Source: Comamonas sp.
GTDB taxonomy: Bacteria > Pseudomonadota > Gammaproteobacteria > Burkholderiales > Burkholderiaceae_C
Reading direction: 5' to 3'
Length of the DNA stretch: 64,000 nucleotides
NCBI GenBank assembly: GCA_031277805.1
Contig: JAITLR010000021.1
Coordinates: 100,404 to 164,403, forward strand
The translations under genes were made by a program, and so were the position numbers. The notes beneath the pieces are model-generated. The model worked only from the letters and a program-made list of their open reading frames with translations, was not told where the DNA came from and did no database searches. Each line of letters opens with the position of its first letter. The first letter of the stretch is position 1. Of this stretch, positions 1 to 7,975 are shown piece by piece.

Positions 1-10
1 AATGGCGCAT
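1..10 (-). CDS. thrC: Possible 5' end of threonine synthase gene (cut by window edge)
   Basis: An ATG on the minus strand lies 11 bases after the hom stop and opens a frame that runs off the window with Met-Arg-His. Only three codons are visible, so this rests on context. In beta-proteobacteria hom is commonly followed directly by thrC, whose products often start Met-Arg/Asn-Tyr. There is no strong Shine-Dalgarno sequence before it. The identification is inference. Confidence 0.3.
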
Positions 11-21
11 GATCGGCTTTC

Positions 22-1356
22 TTAGTTCAGTTCTTCCTTGCGGATGCGGGTGATGGGAGCCAGCACCGTAGGCAGGCTCTGGATGTCATCCAGTGCCTTG
101 TTCATGTCGCCTTCACGCGTGTCGTGCGTGAGGATGATCAGGTCAGTCTGGGTCGAGCCCTCGCCACCCACCTCATCGGCCTCACGCTGCAACACGGCAT
201 CGATGCTGATACCAGCATCAGCCAGCAGACCCGTGATCTTGGCCAGCACGCCAGCCTCGTCGGCCACGCGAATACGCAGGTAGTAGCTGGTCACGACTTC
301 AGCCATGGGCAGCACGGGCAATTCGCTGCCAGCGGCGGCCAGGGTGCTGCTCTGGAAAGCCAGGGCAGGCACGCGGTGGGCGGGATCGGAGCCGTCCATG
401 CGGGCAATGTCGACCAGATCGGCGATCACGGCCGAGGCCGTGGGTTCGGAGCCCGCGCCCTTGCCGTAGTACAGCGTGGTGCCCACGGCATCGCCGTTCA
501 CCACCACGGCGTTCATCGCGCCTTCCACATTGGCGATCAGACGCTTGGACGGCACCAGCGAGGGGTGCACGCGCAGCTCGATACCCTTGTCGGTGCGCTT
601 GGTGATGCCCAGCAGCTTGATCCGATAGCCCAGCTGTTCGGCATAACGGATGTCGGCACCAGCCAGCTTGGTGATGCCTTCCACATAGGCCTTGTCGAAC
701 TGCACGGGAATGCCGAAGGCAATTGCACTCATCAGCGTGGCCTTGTGGGCGGCATCCACGCCTTCGATGTCGAAAGTGGGATCGGCTTCGGCATAGCCCA
801 GACGCTGGGCTTCCTTGAGCACCACATCGAAATCCAGACCCTTGTCGCGCATTTCGGACAGGATGAAGTTGGTCGTGCCGTTGATGATGCCGGCCACCCA
901 CTGGATGGAGTTGGCGGTCAGACCTTCGCGTAGCGCCTTGATGATGGGAATGCCACCGGCCACCGCGGCTTCATAGGCCACGATCACGCCCTTCTCGGCC
1001 GCAGCCTTGAAGATTTCCGTGCCGTGCACGGCCAACAGGGCCTTGTTGGCGGTCACCACATGCTTGCCGGCTGCGATGGCTTCCAGCACCAGGGCCTTGG
1101 CAATGCCGTAGCCGCCGATCAGCTCGACCACCACATCGATATCGGGGTTGGCGATGACCTCACGCGCATCGCCGACTACCTTGACCTTGTCACCCACGAC
1201 GCTCTTGGCGCGTTCGGTATCCAAGTCGGCCACCATGGTAATTTCAATGCCACGACCCGCACGACGGCGAATCTCGTCTTGGTTGCGTTCCAGCACATTG
1301 AAAGTACCGCTGCCCACGGTGCCAATGCCCAACAGGCCTACTTGGATTGGTTTCAT
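22..1356 (-). CDS. hom: Homoserine dehydrogenase
   Basis: NAD(P)H-dependent reduction of aspartate semialdehyde to homoserine, the branch-point step to threonine and methionine, in the cytoplasm. The 444-residue product has the N-terminal nucleotide-binding glycine motif GLLGIGTVG (about residues 7-15), the TANKALLA segment near residue 100, the catalytic-domain segment NGTTNFIL near 170, and a C-terminal ACT domain starting near SYYLRIRVADEAG (about 355). The ACT domain is the usual site of threonine feedback inhibition. The frame is open seven codons further upstream, but the ATG at 1356 starts exactly at the conserved MKPIQVGLLG and is preferred. It is probably co-transcribed with the aminotransferase gene upstream; the 67-base gap between them holds a palindromic repeat. 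The Asd enzyme that makes its substrate is encoded 19 kb away. Confidence 0.95.
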   Translation of the reverse strand: MKPIQVGLLGIGTVGSGTFNVLERNQDEIRRRAGRGIEITMVADLDTERAKSVVGDKVKVVGDAREVIANPDIDVVVELIGGYGIAKALVLEAIAAGKHVVTANKALLAVHGTEIFKAAAEKGVIVAYEAAVAGGIPIIKALREGLTANSIQWVAGIINGTTNFILSEMRDKGLDFDVVLKEAQRLGYAEADPTFDIEGVDAAHKATLMSAIAFGIPVQFDKAYVEGITKLAGADIRYAEQLGYRIKLLGITKRTDKGIELRVHPSLVPSKRLIANVEGAMNAVVVNGDAVGTTLYYGKGAGSEPTASAVIADLVDIARMDGSDPAHRVPALAFQSSTLAAAGSELPVLPMAEVVTSYYLRIRVADEAGVLAKITGLLADAGISIDAVLQREADEVGGEGSTQTDLIILTHDTREGDMNKALDDIQSLPTVLAPITRIRKEELN

Positions 1357-1378
1357 AAACTTCAGAAGTAAAAACACT

Positions 1379-1415
1379 GCAGCGCTTGACAGTCAAGCGC
1401 TTACAGCTATCGAAA
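1379..1415. repeat. Palindromic intergenic repeat, copy 1
   Basis: A short copy of the dispersed AGCGCTTG / AGCTATC family. The arms AGCGCTTGAC (1381-1390) and GTCAAGCGCT (1392-1401) are perfectly complementary around one base, followed by the family end TTACAGCTATC. It lies between the aminotransferase stop and hom and could fold in the transcript. Confidence 0.7.
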
Positions 1416-1423
1416 AGAAAGCG

Positions 1424-2713
1424 TTACGCGGCTTTTTCCGCTTTGACGGGCTTGACGGCCTTGGCATCCACCACGGCCTTGGGCTTGTCCGTGCCATGGC
1501 GCTTGCGGTACTTCTCCAGGAAGGCCGCCAGACGGTTGATGGCCTCGCGCAGATCCGCCTCATGCGGCAGGAAGACGATACGGAAGTGATCGGGTTCGGG
1601 CCAGTTGAAGCCCGTGCCCTGCACCAGCATGACCTTGGTTTCCTGCAGCACCTCCAGGAAAAACTCCTGATCGTCCTTGATTGGATAGACCGCCGGATCC
1701 AGGCGCGGGAACATGTACAGCGCGCCCTGAGGCTTGACACAGCTCACACCAGGAATGGCATTGATCAGCTCCCAGGCCAGATCACGCTGCACGCGCAGAC
1801 GTCCGCCCTCCTGCACCAGCGAGTCAATGCTCTGGTGACCGCCCAGTGCCGTCTGCACGGCCCATTGACCGGGCACGTTGGCACACAGACGCATGTTCGA
1901 GAGCATGTTCAGGCCCTCGATGTAATCCTTGGCAGGCTTTTTGTCGCCCGAAATCACCATCCAGCCCGCACGGTAGCCGCAGGAGCGGTAGGCCTTGGAG
2001 AGGGAGTTGAAGGTGATGGTCAGCACGTCGATGGACAGGCTGCCCAGCGGCGTGTGCTTGGCATCCTCGTACAGTACCTTGTCGTAGACCTCGTCCGCAA
2101 AGATGACCAGGCCATGTTCGCGTGCCAGCTCCACGATCTGCAGCAGCAATTCCTTGGAGTACAACGCGCCCGTGGGATTATTGGGATTGATGACGACGAT
2201 GCCCTTGGTGCGCGGCGTGATCTTGGCGCGGATGTCAGCCATATTGGGCATCCAGCCATTAGACTCGTCACACATGTAATGCACGGGCGTACCACCCGAC
2301 AGGCTGGTGGCAGCCGTCCACAGCGGATAGTCGGGAGCGGGCAGCAGCATTTCATCGCCGTTGTCCAGCAGCGCATTGGTGGCTAGGCTGATCAGCTCCG
2401 AAGCGCCATTGCCCAGGTAGATATCGTCCAGGGTCACGCCCTTAATACCCTGACGCTGGGTTTCATGCATCACGGCCTTGCGCGCCGCGAAGATGCCCTT
2501 GCTGTCGGAGTAGCCGGCCGAGTTGGGCAGATTGCGGATCATGTCCTGCTGCACCTCCTCGGGGGCGTCAAAGCCGAACACGGCCAGATTGCCGATGTTG
2601 AGCTTGATGATCTTCTGGCCGTCGTCCTCCATCTTCTTCGCCGCGTCCATGATCGGCCCGCGGATGTCGTAACAGACGTTTGCTAATTTGGCGGATTTTT
2701 GAACGGTTTTCAT
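1424..2713 (-). CDS. alaA: PLP-dependent alanine aminotransferase (AlaA/YfbQ type)
   Basis: Class I/II fold-type I aminotransferase, 429 residues. It closely follows the E. coli AlaA (YfbQ) pattern as I recall it: KLxNVCYDIRGP near the start, LPAPDYPLWTAA around 124-135, NPNNPTGA around 176-183, the FADEVYDKVLYED segment near 205 and the PLP-binding lysine in FNSLSKAYR (Lys240). AlaA makes alanine from pyruvate and glutamate; the neighbouring threonine-pathway gene hom suggests the two are coordinated. ATG 2713 is preferred over a TTG three codons upstream. One oddity: the family segment GNPAPFGF reads GNLAVFGF here (residues 41-48), so a proline next to the substrate pocket is replaced. The C-terminal 25 residues are a Lys/Ala-rich tail absent from E. 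coli AlaA. Confidence 0.88.
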   Translation of the reverse strand: MKTVQKSAKLANVCYDIRGPIMDAAKKMEDDGQKIIKLNIGNLAVFGFDAPEEVQQDMIRNLPNSAGYSDSKGIFAARKAVMHETQRQGIKGVTLDDIYLGNGASELISLATNALLDNGDEMLLPAPDYPLWTAATSLSGGTPVHYMCDESNGWMPNMADIRAKITPRTKGIVVINPNNPTGALYSKELLLQIVELAREHGLVIFADEVYDKVLYEDAKHTPLGSLSIDVLTITFNSLSKAYRSCGYRAGWMVISGDKKPAKDYIEGLNMLSNMRLCANVPGQWAVQTALGGHQSIDSLVQEGGRLRVQRDLAWELINAIPGVSCVKPQGALYMFPRLDPAVYPIKDDQEFFLEVLQETKVMLVQGTGFNWPEPDHFRIVFLPHEADLREAINRLAAFLEKYRKRHGTDKPKAVVDAKAVKPVKAEKAA

Positions 2714-2879
2714 GCGAATCAATGCAAAAGGATTTCAGGCACGCCAGGGCGCATTAAACGCCATGGTGAAACCTATAATTTAAGCACAGTTCCGCGCTGC
2801 AGCAATGTCCCCACCCTCTCCGTATGGAGACAGCAGCCATCGTCCCCATCATGCGCTCCGATTGCGCACACTCCTCATC

Positions 2880-3248
2880 ATGAAATTCCAGGCAGACAAA
2901 TCCGATGCGCAGACCATCACCGGCTACGGCCAGGGCTGGATTGCGGTTGACAAGCTCCATCACGAAACCAGCATGCTGGTCGGCTCCCGCGGCCTGCTGC
3001 AACCCTGGAGCCCTGTGCGCTTTGAGGATTTGACCGCCACCGATTTCGCAGAGCTGGCAAAACTTGATGTCGAGGTCATCATTTTCGGCAGCGGAAGCAG
3101 GAATCGCTTCCCCCCGCCAGCCTGGCTCAAGCCCCTGATGGAAAAACGTATTGGACTGGAAGCCATGGATACCGCCTCGGCATGCCGTACTTACAATGTT
3201 CTCGCCGGGGAAGGACGCAACGTCGTTGCAGCCCTTTTACAGGCATAG
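2880..3248 (+). CDS. Mth938-like domain protein (DUF498/NDUFAF3-like)
   Basis: Small 122-residue protein of the Mth938/DUF498 family, recognised from the pattern ITGYGQGWIAVD near the start, a central LDVEVIIFGSG (about 60-72), and a C-terminal segment ending in ACRTYNVLAGEGRNVVAALL. The mitochondrial relative NDUFAF3 assists complex I assembly; the bacterial members have no settled function. An open frame extends 25 codons upstream, but the ATG at 2880 (MKFQADKSD) begins the conserved part and is preferred. It is divergent from alaA with about 166 bases between starts; a TATAAT at 2774-2779 could be its -10 box, but I see no good -35. Function is not asserted. Confidence 0.75.
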   Translation: MKFQADKSDAQTITGYGQGWIAVDKLHHETSMLVGSRGLLQPWSPVRFEDLTATDFAELAKLDVEVIIFGSGSRNRFPPPAWLKPLMEKRIGLEAMDTASACRTYNVLAGEGRNVVAALLQA

Positions 3249-3263
3249 GCTTACAAGGGGTCA

Positions 3264-3293
3264 TTGAGAGAAACACGTATTTCAGAGTAAAAT
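3264..3293 (+). promoter_or_regulatory. Candidate sigma-70 promoter for the peroxiredoxin gene
   Basis: TTGAGA (3264-3269) and TAAAAT (3288-3293) are separated by 18 bases, about 93 bases before the start codon of the peroxiredoxin gene. Each hexamer has at least four consensus positions. No other support. Confidence 0.4.
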
Positions 3294-3385
3294 CGCAGGT
3301 TGCGGTTGGGGGCGCCCGATCAATAAAAGCAAAAATATCAAGCGCCTTCGGCATTTCAACGACTACACCCGAGAGATACAAGCGC

Positions 3386-3874
3386 ATGGCGATCGTTGTC
3401 AACAAACCCCTTCCTGAATTTGAAGCCAACGCTACCGGCGGGATCAAGGTGACCAACACCTCCCATACGGGCCAGATTCTGATCCTGTATTTTTACCCCA
3501 AGGACAATACGCCTGGTTGCACCACAGAGGCAATGCAGTTTCGCGATAAATACAAGGATTTCGTGAAAGCTGGCGCTACCGTGTTTGGCGTTTCGCGCGA
3601 CAACATGAAGTCGCACGATGACTTCAAGGAAAAGCTGGAACTGCCCTTCGAGCTGATCGCGGATACCGAGGAAAAGATGTGCCACATGTTCGGCGTGGTC
3701 AAGAACAAGATCATGTACGGCAAGAAGGTCAAGGGCATCGAGCGCTCCACCTTCCTGATTGGCGCCGACGGCCTGCTGGCCCAGGAGTGGCGCGGCCTCA
3801 AGGTTCCCGGTCACGTGGATGAAGTCCTCAAGGCAGTCAAGACCCTGAAAACCCAGGACAAGAAGGTTGCCTGA
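3386..3874 (+). CDS. bcp: Thioredoxin-dependent peroxiredoxin (Bcp/PrxQ family)
   Basis: Cytoplasmic thiol peroxidase, 162 residues, that reduces hydroperoxides. The peroxidatic cysteine is Cys45 in YPKDNTPGCTTEAMQFRD; the fold continues with GVSRDN (68-73), LIADTEEKMCHMFG (90-103) and GIERSTFLIG. The E. coli enzyme carries its resolving cysteine five residues after the peroxidatic one; here that position (50) is methionine. The only other cysteine is Cys99, so the enzyme either works as a 1-Cys type or resolves through Cys99. An open frame extends 68 codons upstream into the preceding gene but lacks family similarity; ATG 3386 starts at the conserved MAIVVNKPLPEF. A hairpin at 4030-4057 may end the transcript. 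Confidence 0.9.
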   Translation: MAIVVNKPLPEFEANATGGIKVTNTSHTGQILILYFYPKDNTPGCTTEAMQFRDKYKDFVKAGATVFGVSRDNMKSHDDFKEKLELPFELIADTEEKMCHMFGVVKNKIMYGKKVKGIERSTFLIGADGLLAQEWRGLKVPGHVDEVLKAVKTLKTQDKKVA

Positions 3875-4029
3875 TCGGCAACCTAAAAAGATTTAGGAAC
3901 GCCATATACCCGCAAAGCGTTTCAAAGTCTTTAATCAAGCTGAAGCTACAAATTTCGATTTCGCACACCGGTAGCTATGCATAATGAGGCATGCCTCAGT
4001 GCTATGCAGTTTTTTCAGCTCACCCAACC

Positions 4030-4062
4030 AAAGCCGCCTCGGTTTCCAGGCGGCTTTGTGCT
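4030..4062 (+). terminator. Hairpin, possible terminator of bcp
   Basis: AAAGCCGCCT (4030-4039) and AGGCGGCTTT (4048-4057) form a perfect 10-bp stem with an 8-base loop. It is followed by GTGCTTTTTG, a mediocre T-run. It lies 38 bases before the PhoH start codon, so it could also act in the leader of that gene. Confidence 0.5.
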
Positions 4063-4095
4063 TTTTGAATCTTGTTGAGGAACGGTTCGTCCACT

Positions 4096-5823
4096 ATGCC
4101 CCTGCCACCCGCACCCGGCCGCCGCGCCGCAAAGCTTTCCGCAGAAGCCTTTCTGTCCAGCCGCAACCCTGCCAAGCAGACTTCCATGGCTGACGACGAT
4201 CTGGAGCCCTCCAGCACAACAACAGCAGTAGCAGTATCTCGATCCACTGCTACAGCAGCCAAACCCAAACGCGCGACCAAGCCCGCAAGCACCAAGACCG
4301 GGGGCAAGACTATTGCCAATCCGGCAAGCGAGGCATTGACACCCGCTACTGGGAAGGCAAGCAAAAGCAGTAGCAAGGCCGCCGCCAGCAGCCACAAGCC
4401 CTCGCGCCGCACACGCAACACAGGCACCGGCCCGACCACTCTGTTCGTGCTGGACACCAATGTGCTGCTGCACGACCCATCCAGCCTGTTCCGCTTTGAA
4501 GAGCACGACATTTTCCTGCCCATGGTGGTGCTGGAAGAGCTGGACAACCACAAGAAGGGCATGACCGAAGTGGCGCGCAACGGCCGCCAGGTCAGCCGCA
4601 CACTGGACTCCCTGGTCGCATCTCAACCTGCCGATGGTCTGGACAAGGGCCTGCCATTGAATGCCACCGGCCAGCGCACTGCCACCGGCACTCTCTACTT
4701 CCAGACGCATCCCCTAGACGCCTCCTTGCCCGAGAGCCTGCCGCAGGGCAAGGCCGACAACCAGATTCTGGGCGTGGTCGCGGCCCTGCGCGAACAGCAC
4801 AAGGACCGCGAAGTCGTGCTGGTGTCCAAGGACATCAATATGCGCGTCAAGGCACGCGCCCTGGGCCTGGCCGCCGAGGACTACCAGAACGACAAGGTAC
4901 TGGAAGACGGCGACCTGCTGTACTCCGGCGCCCTGGCTCTGCCCGCCGATTTCTGGACCAAGGCGGGCAAGAACGTGGAAAGCTGGCAGGAAGGCGCCAT
5001 CACCTACTACCGCGTCAGCGGCGCCATCGTGGACCAATTGATGATCAATCAGTTTGTCTATCACGAAGCGCCGGGCGAGCCCAGCCTCTATATGCGCGTG
5101 ACCGAGATCCGCGACAAGACGGCCGTGCTCAAGACACTGCGCGACTTCGGCAATCCCAAGAACGCTGTCTGGGGCGTTGCCACGCGCAACCGCGAGCAGA
5201 ACTTCGCCATGAATCTGCTGGTCAACCCCGATGTGGACTTTGTCACGCTGACCGGCACCGCCGGCACAGGCAAGACCCTGCTGGCCCTGGCCGCCGGTCT
5301 GGCACAGGTGCTGGACGAGCGCCGTTATACCGAGATCATCATGACCCGCGCCACTGTGAGTGTGGGCGAGGACATCGGCTTTCTGCCCGGCACCGAGGAA
5401 GAGAAGATGGGCCCCTGGATGGGCGCGCTGGACGACAACCTGGAGTTCCTGGCCAAGGGCGACGGCGGCAACGCCGGCGAATGGGGCCGCGCCGCGACCA
5501 ATGAACTGATCCGCAGCCGCATCAAGATCAAGAGCATGAACTTCATGCGCGGCCGTACCTTTCTGAACAAGTACGTCATCATCGACGAGGCCCAGAACCT
5601 GACACCCAAGCAGATGAAGACCTTGATCACCCGCGCCGGCCCCGGGACCAAGATCATCTGCATGGGCAATCTGGCCCAGATCGACACGCCGTATCTGACC
5701 GAAGGCAGCTCAGGCCTGACCTATGTGGTGGACCGCTTCAAGGGCTGGCCCCATAGCGGCCACATCACCCTGGCACGCGGCGAACGCTCACGCTTGGCAG
5801 ACTTCGCCAGCGAGGTGTTGTAA
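4096..5823 (+). CDS. PIN domain - PhoH-type ATPase (PhoH2/YlaK-like)
   Basis: 575 residues. The first ~110 residues are a Ser/Thr/Ala/Lys-rich low-complexity tail. A PIN nuclease domain follows, with the acidic start VLDTNVLLHD (Asp120) and the second acidic cluster LEELDNHKKG. The C-terminal PhoH ATPase has Walker A TGTAGTGKT (about 385-393) and Walker B KYVIIDEAQN (about 490-499). The PIN-PhoH2 architecture is known; actinobacterial members are described as RNA helicase/RNase toxin-antitoxin proteins, while proteobacterial ones are less defined. I infer an RNA-related role. Start is uncertain: ATG 4096, with a TTG at 4072 and an ATG at 4186 also in frame; a weak GAGG lies 15 bases before 4096. 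The next gene starts at the base after its stop. Confidence 0.88.
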   Translation: MPLPPAPGRRAAKLSAEAFLSSRNPAKQTSMADDDLEPSSTTTAVAVSRSTATAAKPKRATKPASTKTGGKTIANPASEALTPATGKASKSSSKAAASSHKPSRRTRNTGTGPTTLFVLDTNVLLHDPSSLFRFEEHDIFLPMVVLEELDNHKKGMTEVARNGRQVSRTLDSLVASQPADGLDKGLPLNATGQRTATGTLYFQTHPLDASLPESLPQGKADNQILGVVAALREQHKDREVVLVSKDINMRVKARALGLAAEDYQNDKVLEDGDLLYSGALALPADFWTKAGKNVESWQEGAITYYRVSGAIVDQLMINQFVYHEAPGEPSLYMRVTEIRDKTAVLKTLRDFGNPKNAVWGVATRNREQNFAMNLLVNPDVDFVTLTGTAGTGKTLLALAAGLAQVLDERRYTEIIMTRATVSVGEDIGFLPGTEEEKMGPWMGALDDNLEFLAKGDGGNAGEWGRAATNELIRSRIKIKSMNFMRGRTFLNKYVIIDEAQNLTPKQMKTLITRAGPGTKIICMGNLAQIDTPYLTEGSSGLTYVVDRFKGWPHSGHITLARGERSRLADFASEVL

Positions 5824-6228
5824 GTGGCAAGCTGGATCGCTGCGCTCAAGCTCGTGCCCTGGGGCGAGGTCATCAAGGCCACACCCCAGGTCATGAAAGC
5901 TGCCCAGAGCATGCTCAAGAAGAAGGATGCCCAGGAAGAGACGCGCGAACAGGAAGCCCGTGCGCAACAGGCATCCCAAAACCTGTCACCGCCGGCATCT
6001 GCGAGCGAGCAGGCTCTGAGACTGATTCAGCAGCAGGAAGAGCGCATCGCCCAGCTTGAACAATCCCAGCGCCAGTCGCTGGAGATCATCGAGAAGCTGG
6101 CTGAGCAGAATGCCCAGATCGTTGCCACCGTCGGCGCACTGCGCATAGGCGCGCAGCGCCTGGCCTGGACCTGTGGTGCCCTGGGCATCAGCCTGGTCAG
6201 CCTCGGCATCTACGTGTTCAGACACTGA
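5824..6228 (+). CDS. Small coiled-coil, C-terminally membrane-anchored protein
   Basis: 134 residues, unrecognised. It has an amphipathic N-terminus (ASWIAALKLVPWGEVIKATP), a Lys/Glu/Gln-rich middle that reads as a coiled coil (about 60-95, with QQQEERIAQLEQSQRQSLEI), and one hydrophobic helix near the end (AWTCGALGISLVSLGIYVF, about 113-131). It begins with GTG immediately after the TAA of the PIN-PhoH gene, so translation is probably coupled and the two products may work together. It is followed by a clear terminator. Coding status is supported by the operon fit, in-phase composition and terminator; function is unknown. Confidence 0.75.
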   Translation: MASWIAALKLVPWGEVIKATPQVMKAAQSMLKKKDAQEETREQEARAQQASQNLSPPASASEQALRLIQQQEERIAQLEQSQRQSLEIIEKLAEQNAQIVATVGALRIGAQRLAWTCGALGISLVSLGIYVFRH

Positions 6229-6245
6229 CCCATCCCGCTCAAAAC

Positions 6246-6279
6246 AAAGCCCGCACGGCCATGGCCTGCGGGCTTTTTT
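6246..6279 (+). terminator. Rho-independent terminator of the PIN-PhoH unit
   Basis: AAAGCCCGCA (6246-6255) pairs with TGCGGGCTTT (6267-6276); the enclosed GGCCATGGCC is itself palindromic. The stem runs straight into a six-T tract. Confidence 0.88.
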
Positions 6280-6298
6280 CTTTGACAACAGTCATTTT

Positions 6299-6381
6299 GA
6301 TAGCTGTCAGCGCTTGATATTCATAGATTTCATATTCATAGAACTTTAAAACCCATGCTCATCCAGCGTTAGCAGCTATGG
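6299..6381. repeat. Palindromic intergenic repeat, copy 2 (long form)
   Basis: Starts GATAGCTGTCAGCGCTTGAT and ends AGCGTTAGCAGCTATGG, which are near-complementary ends. The middle contains TATTCATAGA, also present in copy 3. It abuts the stop codon of dnaB (6384). Confidence 0.75.
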
Positions 6382-6383
6382 TT

Positions 6384-7826
6384 TTAATACTCGTCGGCTC
6401 CATAGCCCTGGGCCAGATTCTCGAAGCGCGTCTGGTTCTTCTGGAAGAAGAGCTTCACCGTGCCCGTCGGACCATTACGCTGCTTGCCGATGATGACCTC
6501 GGCAATATTGGGCTCCTTGCTATCTTTGTTGTAGTAATCGTCACGGTAGATGAACATGATGATGTCCGCATCCTGCTCGATAGCGCCCGATTCACGCAGA
6601 TCAGACATCATGGGACGCTTGTCGGTGCGTTGCTCCACCGAGCGGTTGAGCTGGGACAGCGCAATCACCGGGCATTGCAACTCCTTGGCCAGCATCTTCA
6701 AGCCCCGGGAAATCTCGCCCAGTTCGGTCGCACGGTTGTCGCCGCCAGCACCGCCAGAGCCGCTCATCAGCTGCAGGTAGTCCACCACGATCAGACCGAG
6801 CTTGCCGCACTGACGAGCCAGACGGCGCGCATTCGCACGCAGCTCGATGGGAGTCAGACCCGGTGTTTCGTCGATATGCAGACTTACCGTGCGCAGGCGC
6901 TCGATCGCCTCGGTCAGGCGTGGCCATTCGTCATCGCTGAGCTTGCCGGTACGCAGATTGCCCTGATTCACACGCCCGATGGAGCCCACGATACGCACGG
7001 CCAGCTGGGCCGCCCCCATTTCCATGGAGAAGATGGCAACCGGCAGGCCTTCATTGAGGGCCACATGCTCGGCAATATTCACGGCAAACGAGGTTTTACC
7101 CATTGAAGGACGCGCCGCCAGCACCACCATGTCGCCCGCCTGCAAACCAGACGTCATGCGATCCAGATCGACAAAGCCCGTTGGCACGCCGGTCACATCC
7201 ATGGGGTTGTCGGCCATCTCCTGAACCTGGTCCAGCAGGTCCACTACCAGAGAGTCCAGCGACTGGAAGCCCTGCTTCATGCGCGAACCCTCTTCGCCGA
7301 TGGCGAAGATCTTCTGCTCGGCCTGCTCCAGAATATCCTTGACCGACTTGCCCTGAGGATTGAAGGCGTTAGTGGCAATTTCGTCGCTGGTCGTCACCAG
7401 ACGCCGCAGAATCGAGCGCTCGCGCACGATTTCCGCGTAGCGACGAATGTTCGTCGCGCTGGGCACATATTGGGCCAGCTGATTCAGATACAGCAGGCCG
7501 CCAATTTCCTCAGCCTTGCCCATGCCCTGCAAGCGTTCATAGACGGTGATCACGTCGGCAGGCTTGCTCTCGTTGATCATCTTGCCTATGGCTTCGAAGA
7601 TCAGCTGATGCTCGCTGCGATAGAAATCCCCGGGCTTGAGCATGTCACCCACCCGATCCCAGGCATTGTTGTCCAGCAACAGACCGCCAAGCACCGAGGA
7701 CTCCGACTCCATGGAATGCGGCGGCACGCGCAGTTGCGCCACCTCTGGATCCGCGGGAGAGCCAGGGCCGGGCAAGGGTGCGAACGCATCATCTTCCATA
7801 TCAAGCGGGGGCATTACAGACGACAT
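6384..7826 (-). CDS. dnaB: Replicative DNA helicase DnaB
   Basis: Hexameric 5'-3' helicase of the replication fork, 480 residues, normal length. The N-terminal domain includes PHSMESESSVLGGLLLDN. The RecA-like domain has Walker A AARPSMGKTSFA (GKT at 243-245), FSMEMGAAQLAVR, the Walker B region LGLIVVDYLQLM, and the SQLNRSVEQRTDKRP and GAIEQDADIIMFIYRDD motifs. Start ATG 7826 is chosen because AAGGAG lies six bases upstream; 34 further in-frame codons upstream lack family similarity and RBS. It follows the rpsF-priB-rpsR-rplI group on the same strand but behind a terminator, so it is probably transcribed separately. Confidence 0.97.
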   Translation of the reverse strand: MSSVMPPLDMEDDAFAPLPGPGSPADPEVAQLRVPPHSMESESSVLGGLLLDNNAWDRVGDMLKPGDFYRSEHQLIFEAIGKMINESKPADVITVYERLQGMGKAEEIGGLLYLNQLAQYVPSATNIRRYAEIVRERSILRRLVTTSDEIATNAFNPQGKSVKDILEQAEQKIFAIGEEGSRMKQGFQSLDSLVVDLLDQVQEMADNPMDVTGVPTGFVDLDRMTSGLQAGDMVVLAARPSMGKTSFAVNIAEHVALNEGLPVAIFSMEMGAAQLAVRIVGSIGRVNQGNLRTGKLSDDEWPRLTEAIERLRTVSLHIDETPGLTPIELRANARRLARQCGKLGLIVVDYLQLMSGSGGAGGDNRATELGEISRGLKMLAKELQCPVIALSQLNRSVEQRTDKRPMMSDLRESGAIEQDADIIMFIYRDDYYNKDSKEPNIAEVIIGKQRNGPTGTVKLFFQKNQTRFENLAQGYGADEY

Positions 7827-7924
7827 GAGACTCCTTGAGGCAAGCCCTCCATCGTAGCGGGAGGCCGCAATATCTTCACCGAAGGTGACTATAAAAACAC
7901 TGGCATGCCCAATGGCGCCAGAAA

Positions 7925-7949
7925 ACAAAAAACCGCCCGAAGGCGGTTT
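7925..7949 (-). terminator. Rho-independent terminator after rplI
   Basis: AAACCGCC (7930-7937), CGAA loop, GGCGGTTT (7942-7949), with a T-tract on the minus strand (bases 7925-7930 read as T). It closes the ribosomal-protein operon before dnaB. Confidence 0.9.
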
Positions 7950-7975
7950 CTTGCCAATCCGGAAACGAGTCCGAA

